From: Glaciecola sp. KUL10
GTDB taxonomy: Bacteria; Pseudomonadota; Gammaproteobacteria; Enterobacterales; Alteromonadaceae
Length of the DNA: 46,185 bases
Assembly: GCF_003203515.1 (NCBI RefSeq)
Contig: NZ_BGNG01000016.1
Span: forward strand, 1 to 46,185
Reading direction: 5' to 3'
The notes below the pieces were generated by a model. It was not told the DNA's origin, made no database searches, and saw nothing but the letters and a program-made list of their open reading frames with translations. Within the stretch, counting starts at the first letter, position 1; every line of letters begins with the position of its first letter. Of the stretch, positions 25,983 through 34,133 are shown in pieces. The position numbers and the translations under genes were made by a program.

Positions 25983-27743
25983 TTACACATAGTCGAACTC
26001 TTGATCTGCATGTGCAAGCAAATCATCCGAATTGTCCAATATAACTGCCTTGTGGTTGTCTTTGCGTGGTAAAAGGCGCTTTATATAAAAATCTGCTGTT
26101 TTGGCTTTACCCTTTGCAATCAATTCGTTGCTATTCACGGATGCCACATCTGCCATACTTTGCCATAACACACCTAAAATAATATAAGAGCTGTAATGCA
26201 AATAGTCAGTTGCAGCGCCAGCTGCATCTTCAGGCTTTGCGCCTAACAAGCCATGCGACACTTCTTTCCATTCTTGCAGCAGTGAATTTGCATGTGATTG
26301 CCTCTGCGCATCGCTAATTGAAGATACTTTATTACTCAATAACTCATACGTGGCAGTCATCATGTGGCCACCATCACGGGTGAGTTTTCGACCAATCAAG
26401 TCAGCCGCTTGAATGCCATTAGTACCTTCATACAGTTGCGCAATGCGGGTATCACGCACTAACTGTTCCATACCCCATTCACGCACATAACCATGGCCAC
26501 CGTACACTTGGATACCAAGATTGGTAACTTCTGTACCCATGTCAGTCATAAAGCCTTTACAAATGGGGGTAAGAAAAGCGAGTACCTGTTTTGCCTTTTG
26601 CTTAACATCTCCATCAGTGTACTTCTCGACGTCCATTTGTTGAGCATATAGGAGCGACAGAGCCCGACAGCCCTCAGTCAACGCCTTTTGAGTTAGTAGC
26701 ATTTTACGTACGTCTGGTTGATGAATAATAGCGTCTGCTTTTTGCTCTTTTTGTTGAATACCCTGAGGCGCTCTGGATTGCAAGCGCTCTCGGGCGTATG
26801 TTAATGAGCCTTGATAAGAGGCTTCAGCTGCACCTAAACCCTGCAGTCCGACTTGAAATCGTGCATCGTTCATCATTGTGAACATACAAGCTAAGCCATT
26901 ATTTTCTTCACCGACAAGCCATCCAGTCGCGCCGTCATAATTCATCACGCAAGTTGGACTGGCTTTGATCCCCATTTTCTTTTCAATACTGCCCACACCC
27001 AAATTATTTGGGGTTGCAGGTTCTCCGCTTTCATCAAGCAGAAATTTAGGCACTAAAAACAGACTAATTCCTTTCACTCCTGCAGGTGCGTCAGGCAGTC
27101 TAGCAAGCACTAAATGGATAATATTTGATGTCCAATCTTGATCACCACCCGTAATAAAGATTTTATTACCCGTGATAGCATACGAACCGTCACCATTAGG
27201 TATTGCTTTAGTACTAAGCAAGGCTAAATCAGTTCCTGCGTGGGGTTCTGTCAGGTTCATTGTACCTGTCCATTCACCGCTAATTAATTTTGCTAGGTAT
27301 TGATCCTTCAATGCTTGAGAAGCGTGTTTATCGACTGCAAGCACCGCGCTTTCTGTTAACATTGTCGTTAAACGCCAGCTTAAATTGGCAGCATTTAACA
27401 TTTCGTGAACGGGTACCGCAGCAGAATAAGGTAAATCTTGACCGTCATACTCAGGATTACCTAGCATCGCATTCCAACCGTTCGCAATATACTCTTGGTA
27501 GGCTTGTGCAAACCCTTCTGGTGTAGTGACTTTTCCATCAACCAGTTTTGCACCTATTTCATCACCTTCTCGGTTTAATGGCGCGACGGCGTCCTCGGCA
27601 AACTTTGCACCTTGTGAAATTACTTCGTTGACTAGCTCAAAATCAAAATCTTGAGCGCCGATATTTTGGTAATGCTCGTCTAGTGCAAGCCAGTCCTTTA
27701 GCAAAAACTGATAGTCCGCTAAGGGTGCTTTAAACTGAGGCAT
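25983..27743 (-). CDS. Acyl-CoA dehydrogenase, large (DmdC/FadE-like) family
   Basis: This is a 586-aa FAD-dependent dehydrogenase that makes a trans-2-enoyl-CoA. It belongs to the long class with an extra C-terminal domain, which includes 3-methylmercaptopropionyl-CoA dehydrogenase (DmdC) and several fatty-acyl enzymes. LTEPHAGTDLALL and ITGNKIFITGGD form the FAD and substrate region. QVYGGHGYVREWGMEQLVRDTRIAQLYEGTNGIQAADLIGRKL carries the catalytic Glu (YEGTNG). A short N-terminal acyl-CoA dehydrogenase segment (FKAPLADYQFLL) is also typical. ATG at 27743 follows a strong AGGAG. It stands alone with its own terminator. Whether it is DmdC cannot be decided from sequence; no other DMSP gene is here. 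Confidence 0.93.
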   Translation of the reverse strand: MPQFKAPLADYQFLLKDWLALDEHYQNIGAQDFDFELVNEVISQGAKFAEDAVAPLNREGDEIGAKLVDGKVTTPEGFAQAYQEYIANGWNAMLGNPEYDGQDLPYSAAVPVHEMLNAANLSWRLTTMLTESAVLAVDKHASQALKDQYLAKLISGEWTGTMNLTEPHAGTDLALLSTKAIPNGDGSYAITGNKIFITGGDQDWTSNIIHLVLARLPDAPAGVKGISLFLVPKFLLDESGEPATPNNLGVGSIEKKMGIKASPTCVMNYDGATGWLVGEENNGLACMFTMMNDARFQVGLQGLGAAEASYQGSLTYARERLQSRAPQGIQQKEQKADAIIHQPDVRKMLLTQKALTEGCRALSLLYAQQMDVEKYTDGDVKQKAKQVLAFLTPICKGFMTDMGTEVTNLGIQVYGGHGYVREWGMEQLVRDTRIAQLYEGTNGIQAADLIGRKLTRDGGHMMTATYELLSNKVSSISDAQRQSHANSLLQEWKEVSHGLLGAKPEDAAGAATDYLHYSSYIILGVLWQSMADVASVNSNELIAKGKAKTADFYIKRLLPRKDNHKAVILDNSDDLLAHADQEFDYV

Positions 27744-27818
27744 AGGATCTCCTGAATTTGTATGTGTGTTAAAAGATATAGTTACCTAGGGTGTTAAATA
27801 CATTGATACGTCACTTAA

Positions 27819-28379
27819 TCAATATTGCTCATTTTCATGACTCATTTGAAAAATCTCTGCGTCACTCAATATTTCCGTGCGTCCTTGGGCGACGTAGGCA
27901 TCTCTAATTAAAATTAAGTCTTTGGGATGTTGCCAAGCCTCATAACGCGTTACAAATGGGTCAATAAAACCGATTCTGTCGATACTTTCATTAATCCAGC
28001 TTGGAGCATCTATGACTTCTTCAGTGCCCTCAAAGCCCCCACCTAAATGACAGGCATAAATTCTCAAGCCTTGAGCTGTGACCCCCAGCAATTGAGCGAC
28101 TTTTACATTTAAACCTGTCTGTTCCCACATGTGACGATGAGCGCCGCATTGTGATGTTTCGGTTTGTGAAAGAAAATTGCCTCTGGGCAGGTCTATCGCG
28201 TTAGATTGCTCATGTTTAACCGTAAGAAGCCCATCTTGAATGCGCACTAGGCAAGCACCATTTCCTTGATGAGTATCTCTATAGTCAATATGAACTCTAC
28301 AGGAAGGAGCAGGGGGGGGCGCTTGCGTGCATCCAACTAAAGTCAAAAGAAATAAAATTATAATAGTGTAAGTTTTCAA
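27819..28379 (-). CDS. Lipoprotein with degenerate Nudix-like domain
   Basis: This 186-aa protein starts at TTG 28379 (AGG 7 nt upstream). A lipoprotein signal ends LVGC (residues 14-17), followed by a proline-rich APPPAP linker. The rest resembles a Nudix fold: GNGACLVRIQDGLLTVKHEQ leads into RGNFLSQTETSQCGAHRHMWEQTGLNV at about residues 65-92. Against the Nudix box GX5EX7REUXEEXGU this keeps G, E, R, one E and TGL, but REUXEE becomes R-H-M-W-E-Q, so two of the metal-binding glutamates are lost. It is probably an inactive or altered envelope protein. A run of eight C lies in the linker codons (28312-28319). It is divergent from the RND adaptor gene. Confidence 0.75.
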   Translation of the reverse strand: MKTYTIIILFLLTLVGCTQAPPPAPSCRVHIDYRDTHQGNGACLVRIQDGLLTVKHEQSNAIDLPRGNFLSQTETSQCGAHRHMWEQTGLNVKVAQLLGVTAQGLRIYACHLGGGFEGTEEVIDAPSWINESIDRIGFIDPFVTRYEAWQHPKDLILIRDAYVAQGRTEILSDAEIFQMSHENEQY

Positions 28380-28529
28380 TCTAGAACCTACAATTAGCAG
28401 TATGTATTGCGTTTAGACATGCACCTTAAAGCGCATTGAGCATTGAATCAAGTAAATCGAATCGTTATTCGCAAAAAAAGCAAGAACTCTGCAAGAACGC
28501 GACGTTTCGGTACTAAATTAGGAAAAGTA

Positions 28530-29600
28530 ATGACCAAGTTTGTAAAAGTATCCCCTCTTTTAATCGGTGTTTTAGCCTTGGTGGGTTTTCTAATCTATCT
28601 TAATTGGCCTCAAGATGAAGCAAAACAAGGCGCGGGAAGGGCTGCTAGCGAAACCCCAGTTGTGGTTGCCCCCGTGGCGATGGAAGAGTTTCCTCTCATT
28701 ATTGAAGCCTTGGGAACGGCTGTCGCCAATGAATCAGTGATAATTACCGCACAGGAAGCTGATGTCGTAAAAAATATCTACTTTGAGGATGGTGAAACAG
28801 TTGAAAAGGGTAAATTGCTATTAGAGCTTAATAATGCTGAAGAGTTAGCTCGTCTCAACGAACTTAAGGTCAATATCGCAGAAGCGAAGCGACAACTAAA
28901 TAGAGTGAAAGGGTTGGCAAAAGAAAGTGCCGCCTCTGAGCAGTTACTAGATGAACAAAAAGCGCGTGTAGATGCATTAGAGTCACAAGAAGATGTGATT
29001 AAAGCTCAATTAAGAGAGCTACAGATTTTTGCTCCATTTACCGGTACTTTGGGGATCCGTGAAGTCAGTATTGGTAGTTTAGTTCGCCCCGGAGATACAA
29101 TCACGACACTGGATGATTTGAGTAGAGTGAAAGTCGATTTTAGTGTATCTGAATCCCATTTAGCTAGCCTTGCTGTTGGGCAAAGTGTATTCGCTAAATC
29201 CGTGGCTTATCCCGGGCAAGAGTTTGAAGGCAAAATTACCAGTATCGATTCACGAATAGATCCTATCACTCGTTCAGTTCAAATTCGCGCTCAAATACCC
29301 AACGAACAAAACCTTCTCCGCCCGGGGCTTCTGTTGCAGATCAACTTACAAAAGCGTGTCTTGGATACCTTAGTGATTCCAGAAGCGGCACTGATTCCTG
29401 AAGGCAATTCGCAGTCAGTATATGTCGTTAATAGTGAAAACAAAGCAATAAAAACGAGAGTGATTGTTGGACAACGCCGCCCTGGCCTAGTTGAAATAAT
29501 TGATGGGCTTTCACCTGGACAACGAGTAGTAGTAGAGGGCACCTTGAAAATGCGTCCAAATGCGAGTGTAAGGGTGCTAAATGACGGGAGTACTCAATAA
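28530..29600 (+). CDS. RND efflux periplasmic adaptor (HlyD/MFP family)
   Basis: This adaptor of about 356 aa links an inner-membrane RND pump to an outer-membrane channel such as TolC. One membrane segment (SPLLIGVLALVGFLIYL) is followed by a barrel-sandwich half (IITAQEADVVKNIYFEDGETVEKGKLLLEL). A coiled-coil hairpin follows (ELARLNELKVNIAEAKRQLNRVKG...), then the second half (LQIFAPFTGTLGIREVSIGSLVRPGDTI) and a C-terminal beta domain. I prefer the ATG at 28530, with AGGA 7 nt upstream. The frame also extends to TTG 28443, which would add a basic 29-residue cytoplasmic tail. Its stop overlaps the pump gene start (TAATG). Confidence 0.93.
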   Translation: MTKFVKVSPLLIGVLALVGFLIYLNWPQDEAKQGAGRAASETPVVVAPVAMEEFPLIIEALGTAVANESVIITAQEADVVKNIYFEDGETVEKGKLLLELNNAEELARLNELKVNIAEAKRQLNRVKGLAKESAASEQLLDEQKARVDALESQEDVIKAQLRELQIFAPFTGTLGIREVSIGSLVRPGDTITTLDDLSRVKVDFSVSESHLASLAVGQSVFAKSVAYPGQEFEGKITSIDSRIDPITRSVQIRAQIPNEQNLLRPGLLLQINLQKRVLDTLVIPEAALIPEGNSQSVYVVNSENKAIKTRVIVGQRRPGLVEIIDGLSPGQRVVVEGTLKMRPNASVRVLNDGSTQ

Positions 29601-32600
29601 TGTTGCTGTCAGATATTTCTGTAAAAAGGCCTGTATTTGCGTCGGTTATTAACCTCCTTCTGTTGGTGTTTGGTATCGTTGCAATAAGCTTTTTATCATT
29701 GCGTGAGTATCCAGACATCGACCCTCCCGTTGTGTCAATAACGACACAGTATCCGGGGGCGTCAGCCGAAATTATAGAGACGCGAATCACTCAACTAATT
29801 GAAGATCGTATTAGTGGTATTGAAGGGATTAAGAATGTTAGCTCTTCTAGCCAAAATGGCCGCTCAAATATCACCATCGAATTTAACCTTTCACGAGACA
29901 TCGACGCTGCTTCAAATGACGTGAGAGAGAGAGTCTCTCGTGTCCTTAACAACCTTCCTGACCAAGCGCTGCCTCCTGAAGTCGCAAAATCAAATTCTGA
30001 CGAGGATGTTATCGTTTGGTACAACTTACGCAGTACTAACCTGGACACGATGGAGTTAACTGATTATGCCGATCGCTTTATTGTTGATCGCTTATCTACT
30101 GCAGATGGTATCGCGCGAATTGTCTTAGGAGGCGGGCGTACTTATGCGATGAAAGTCTGGTTAGATCGCAATGCAATGGCGGCTAGAGGCATCACGGTTG
30201 ATGACGTAGAACGAGTCATTCGCTCCGAGAATGTTGAGTTGCCAGCTGGACGTGTTGAATCTAACGAACGTGATTTTGATGTGAGAGTCGCACGAAGCTT
30301 CCTGAATCCTAGTGATTTTGCTGAATTGACGGTAAAAGCGGGTATCGATGGGTATCTTATTCGCTTGGGTGAAATTGCGAAGGTCGAACTTGCCGCCGAA
30401 GACGATGAAACCGATTTTAGAGGTGACGGTGTGAATATGATTGGTTTGGGGATTGTTAAACAGTCTAAAGCCAATACACTAGAGGTCGCGCGCTCTGCAA
30501 GAGAAGCCATTCAACGAATAGAGCAAACCTTGCCAAGTAATATTTTTATTGTGCCAAGTTATGATTCTTCGGTGTTTATCGAAGAGTCGATTAACGAAGT
30601 ATACAACACACTAGCGATAGCAATGATCATGGTTATCATTGTTATCTATGTGTTTTTAGGTAACGTACGAGCAACGTTGATACCAGCGATAACGGTACCT
30701 ATCTCGCTGGTTGCAGCATTTATGGTGATGTATATGCTCGGCTTTTCCATCAACCTACTTACTTTGCTAGCCCTTGTGCTTGCAATAGGTCTAGTTGTTG
30801 ATGACGCCATAGTTGTCTTAGAGAACATATACCGCAGAATTGAATTAGGAGAGCCTCCGATTCTCGCTGCCTACAGGGGAGCAAGAGAGGTGGGTTTTGC
30901 GGTCATTGCGACTACCTTAGTATTAATTTCAGTATTTGTTCCTTTAGTCTTTTTGGAGGGGAACATTGGGCGTTTGTTCACTGAATTTGCGCTTGCAATT
31001 GCAGCCGCTGTCGCGTTTTCAAGTTTTACCGCGCTAACGCTCTCTCCTATGCTCGCATCAAAGATCTTGAAGAAGCGCGAACGCAGTTCAGGGTTTGGTT
31101 TATGGGTTGATAGATCCTTTAAGAAACTTGAACAACGCTATTACAATTCTTTAGGGGTTACCATCAAGCAACCGTTTGTGATGGCTTTACTCGTTATTGT
31201 CAGCATTGCATTGTTACTGCAGTTACAGAGTAAAATTCCTGAAGAATTTGTACCGCGAGAAGATCGAGGAAACTTCTTTATATTAATGCAGGCCCAAGAA
31301 GGCGCCAGTTTTGAAAGCAACTCTCGCAACTTAAAACAAATAGAAGATATTTTATTACCATATAGAGATACGGGCGAATTTAAACGGGTATTAGTAAGAA
31401 CACCTGGGTTTGGTGGTACAGCTGGAATTGCGATAGTGGGGGCAGCTGACTGGGATACTAGAGAGCGTTCTACCTTTGAAATGATGAATGAGGTGAGTGG
31501 TAAACTTTCTCAACTACCTGATGTTCGCGCTTTTGCCATCATGCGCTCTGCAATTGGCGGACGTGGCTTGGGCAGGCCGGTTCAGTTTGTTTTGCAAGGT
31601 AACACTTATGAAGAGTTAATCGAATGGCGTGATATTGTCATTGAAAAGGCTTCAGAGAATAAAAAGTTGCTGCGCCTAGATTCAGATTACAAAGAAACAT
31701 CTCCGCAACTCTTAGTTAATATTGATAGAGATCGTGCTGCCGATTTAGGCGTATCAATTTCAGAAATTGGCCGCACATTAGAAACCATGCTTGGCCAACG
31801 CCGCGTGTCGACCTACCTTGATAGGGGCCAAGAATATGACGTCATCCTAGAGGGTTGGGAAGCTGACTTTAGAAGCCCCTCAAGCATCGATAATATTTAC
31901 GTTCGTTCTCAACGGACCAACGAACTTATCCCTATGGATAACTTGCTGAGCATCAAAGAACAAGCGACCTCAAATCAACTCAATCGCTACAATCGCATGC
32001 GAGCCGTCACGATCAGTGCAAATCTTGCCGATGATTACACTGTTGGTGAAGCCCTTGCTTACCTTGAAAACATTGTGGCCACAGAATTACCAGAAGAGGT
32101 ATCAATTGACTATAAAGGTGAGTCTTTATTGTATCAAGAGTCTGGTTCGTCGTTTTTATTCATTTTTGCTTTGGCGCTTGCGGTAACCTATTTAGTATTA
32201 GCAGCTCAGTTTGAGAGTTGGATACATCCATTGGTTATCATGTTTACTGTGCCTTTGGCGCTAGTAGGTGCTTATGTGGGATTATATCTGTCAGGCATGT
32301 CGGTTAATATCTACAGCCAAATTGGGTTAGTGATGTTGATTGGACTAGCTGCCAAGAATGGTATTTTAATTGTTGAATTTGCAAATCAGTTGAGAGATGC
32401 CGGAATTGAATTCGAAGAGGCATTGAAACGTGCTGCAATGTTACGTTTACGCCCTATCGTAATGACTGGTTTTACGACGGTTTTCAGTGCTTTGCCATTA
32501 GTACTTGCTTCAGGGCCCGGTTCTGAATCTAGAGCAGTGATTGGAATGGTTATTTTTGCAGGTGTGTTATTTTCTGCGTTTATGACACTGTTTATTATTC

Positions 32601-32746
32601 CAACCGCATACTCATATCTCGCAAGAGGAACAGGTTCACCGCAAAAACGAACTAATAAGTTAAATGAATTGGAGCAAGAAATCCCATATAAAAAAGGCGA
32701 TGACGAAGAAGCCGAAACCACGGCAAGTCAAATAGTACCTAAATAA
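29600..32746 (+). CDS. HAE-1 family RND efflux permease
   Basis: This 1048-aa trimeric proton-driven exporter belongs to the AcrB/MexB superfamily. It has 12 membrane helices with two large periplasmic loops. It opens RPVFASVINLLLLVFGIVAISFLSLREYPDIDPPVVSI. The proton-relay pair is in LAIGLVVDDAIVVLENIYRR (helix 4) and the partner lysine in GLAAKNGILIVEFANQ (helix 10). Substrates cannot be inferred; the C-terminal acidic tail (EQEIPYKKGDDEEAE) is unremarkable. It overlaps the adaptor gene by one base, so the two are coupled. No outer-membrane factor gene is adjacent, so a TolC encoded elsewhere is expected. Confidence 0.97.
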   Translation: MLLSDISVKRPVFASVINLLLLVFGIVAISFLSLREYPDIDPPVVSITTQYPGASAEIIETRITQLIEDRISGIEGIKNVSSSSQNGRSNITIEFNLSRDIDAASNDVRERVSRVLNNLPDQALPPEVAKSNSDEDVIVWYNLRSTNLDTMELTDYADRFIVDRLSTADGIARIVLGGGRTYAMKVWLDRNAMAARGITVDDVERVIRSENVELPAGRVESNERDFDVRVARSFLNPSDFAELTVKAGIDGYLIRLGEIAKVELAAEDDETDFRGDGVNMIGLGIVKQSKANTLEVARSAREAIQRIEQTLPSNIFIVPSYDSSVFIEESINEVYNTLAIAMIMVIIVIYVFLGNVRATLIPAITVPISLVAAFMVMYMLGFSINLLTLLALVLAIGLVVDDAIVVLENIYRRIELGEPPILAAYRGAREVGFAVIATTLVLISVFVPLVFLEGNIGRLFTEFALAIAAAVAFSSFTALTLSPMLASKILKKRERSSGFGLWVDRSFKKLEQRYYNSLGVTIKQPFVMALLVIVSIALLLQLQSKIPEEFVPREDRGNFFILMQAQEGASFESNSRNLKQIEDILLPYRDTGEFKRVLVRTPGFGGTAGIAIVGAADWDTRERSTFEMMNEVSGKLSQLPDVRAFAIMRSAIGGRGLGRPVQFVLQGNTYEELIEWRDIVIEKASENKKLLRLDSDYKETSPQLLVNIDRDRAADLGVSISEIGRTLETMLGQRRVSTYLDRGQEYDVILEGWEADFRSPSSIDNIYVRSQRTNELIPMDNLLSIKEQATSNQLNRYNRMRAVTISANLADDYTVGEALAYLENIVATELPEEVSIDYKGESLLYQESGSSFLFIFALALAVTYLVLAAQFESWIHPLVIMFTVPLALVGAYVGLYLSGMSVNIYSQIGLVMLIGLAAKNGILIVEFANQLRDAGIEFEEALKRAAMLRLRPIVMTGFTTVFSALPLVLASGPGSESRAVIGMVIFAGVLFSAFMTLFIIPTAYSYLARGTGSPQKRTNKLNELEQEIPYKKGDDEEAETTASQIVPK

Positions 32747-32784
32747 TTAATATCCACCTATAGAAGTGGTTAAAAGGATAAAAC

Positions 32785-33987
32785 ATGACAGAAAGCACCA
32801 AGGCCTATGATTTGATTTTACACGGCGCGACATCTTTTGTTGGTCAAATCATGACTGAGTATTTGGCTAACTATCAATCAGAAAGTTATTCATGGGCGAT
32901 ATCGGGAAGAAGTGAATCAAAGTTGCTAGCACTCAAAAACCGTTTGGGTTTAAATATTGAACACTTTATTGCCGATGCGGCTGATGAGTCTTCTTTGAGC
33001 GCGATTTGCGAACAGACTAAAGTGGTTGTGAGTACGGTTGGACCATATGCCTTATATGGTGAAGCGCTGATAAAAGCTTGTGTAACGTCAGGTACTGACT
33101 ACTGTGATTTGACGGGCGAGCCACAATGGATAAAAGCCATGTTAGATAAGTATGAGTCACAGGCTCAAACAAGCGGCGCGCGGATTGTGCACTGTACTGG
33201 TTTTGATTCAATACCTTCAGACATTGGCGTGTATAGTTTGCAAAAGCGCGCAATCGAACGCACAGGTCAGCCAGCTAAACATGTGAAAATGCGTGTACGT
33301 AAAATTAAGGGGGCTGCATCTGGTGGCACTATCGCCAGTATGATGAACGTGCTTAAAGAAGCAAAAGAAGACCCTCAGTTACGAAAAGCGTTGGTCAATC
33401 CTTACGTTCTTTGTCCAAGCAATCACGGGTTTACAGTAAGGCAAAAGAATCACAAGAAGGCTGAACAAGATAAGCAATTGAAAATGTGGACAATGCCATT
33501 TGTGATGGCGGCTATCAATGAGCGCGTTGTTCATCGTTCAAATGCATTACTTGATAATATGTATGGCTCTGAGTTTAGATATGACGAAGCCATGTCGGCT
33601 AAAACAGCGTCACAGGCATGGACATTTACACTGGGCCTTGGCGCATTTATGTTGGGTGCAAGTGTTTCGCCGATTCGTTCCTTATTAGAATCGTATGTAT
33701 TACCTAAACCTGGGGAGGGTCCAAGCCCTGAAGAACAACTCAATGGAATGTTTGATATGCGCTTCTATGCGAACTTAGAAGACAATCAAAAAATAGTCAT
33801 AAAAGTTGAAGGAGATCGCGACCCGGGCTATGGTTCAACAGCAAAAATGTTGGCTCAATCTGCGCTTTGTTTAGCCAAAGATGTACCTGATTTAGCCGGT
33901 GGTTTTTGGACACCTGCTTCCGCGCTAAATGAGGCTTTAATTTCTCGTTTAAGTACTCATGCAGGCGTAATCGTCTCGGAACTTTAG
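32785..33987 (+). CDS. Saccharopine dehydrogenase-like NAD(P)-binding protein
   Basis: This 400-aa protein resembles the family of trans-acting enoyl reductases and saccharopine dehydrogenase-like oxidoreductases. The N-terminal Rossmann segment is DLILHGATSFVGQIMTEYL, with SGRSESKL following. VVVSTVGPYALYGEALIKACVTSGTDYCDLTGEPQWI is the signature of this group, as is the HCTGFDSIPSDIG loop. The reaction in bacteria such as this one is unknown; mycobacterial members work in lipid synthesis. ATG at 32785 follows an AAAGGATAAAAC ribosome site. It lies 38 nt after the RND permease gene and could be cotranscribed, ending at a strong terminator. Confidence 0.88.
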   Translation: MTESTKAYDLILHGATSFVGQIMTEYLANYQSESYSWAISGRSESKLLALKNRLGLNIEHFIADAADESSLSAICEQTKVVVSTVGPYALYGEALIKACVTSGTDYCDLTGEPQWIKAMLDKYESQAQTSGARIVHCTGFDSIPSDIGVYSLQKRAIERTGQPAKHVKMRVRKIKGAASGGTIASMMNVLKEAKEDPQLRKALVNPYVLCPSNHGFTVRQKNHKKAEQDKQLKMWTMPFVMAAINERVVHRSNALLDNMYGSEFRYDEAMSAKTASQAWTFTLGLGAFMLGASVSPIRSLLESYVLPKPGEGPSPEEQLNGMFDMRFYANLEDNQKIVIKVEGDRDPGYGSTAKMLAQSALCLAKDVPDLAGGFWTPASALNEALISRLSTHAGVIVSEL

Positions 33988-34036
33988 GACTTGCTCTCGG
34001 CCTCTGCATAGACAAGACACACTTTGTTGCAAATCT

Positions 34037-34068
34037 AAAAAGCTGCATTTAATGATGCAGCTTTTTTT
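34037..34068 (+). terminator. Intrinsic terminator after the saccharopine-dehydrogenase-like gene
   Basis: A 12-bp stem AAAAAGCTGCAT (34037-34048) / ATGCAGCTTTTT (34055-34066) with loop TTAATG is followed by more T. It closes the RND/oxidoreductase transcription unit. Confidence 0.92.
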
Positions 34069-34133
34069 ATAGGGTATGCTTGGATGACAAGTATTAAATT
34101 ATAAAAATAACAATTCACTGGGAGAATATATAA

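Noticed and set aside
22426-27743. A DMSP/methanethiol pathway made of mdeA and the DmdC-like dehydrogenase
   Set aside because: The genes lie on different strands with unrelated transporters between them, and no other dmd gene is present. The dehydrogenase subtype cannot be fixed.
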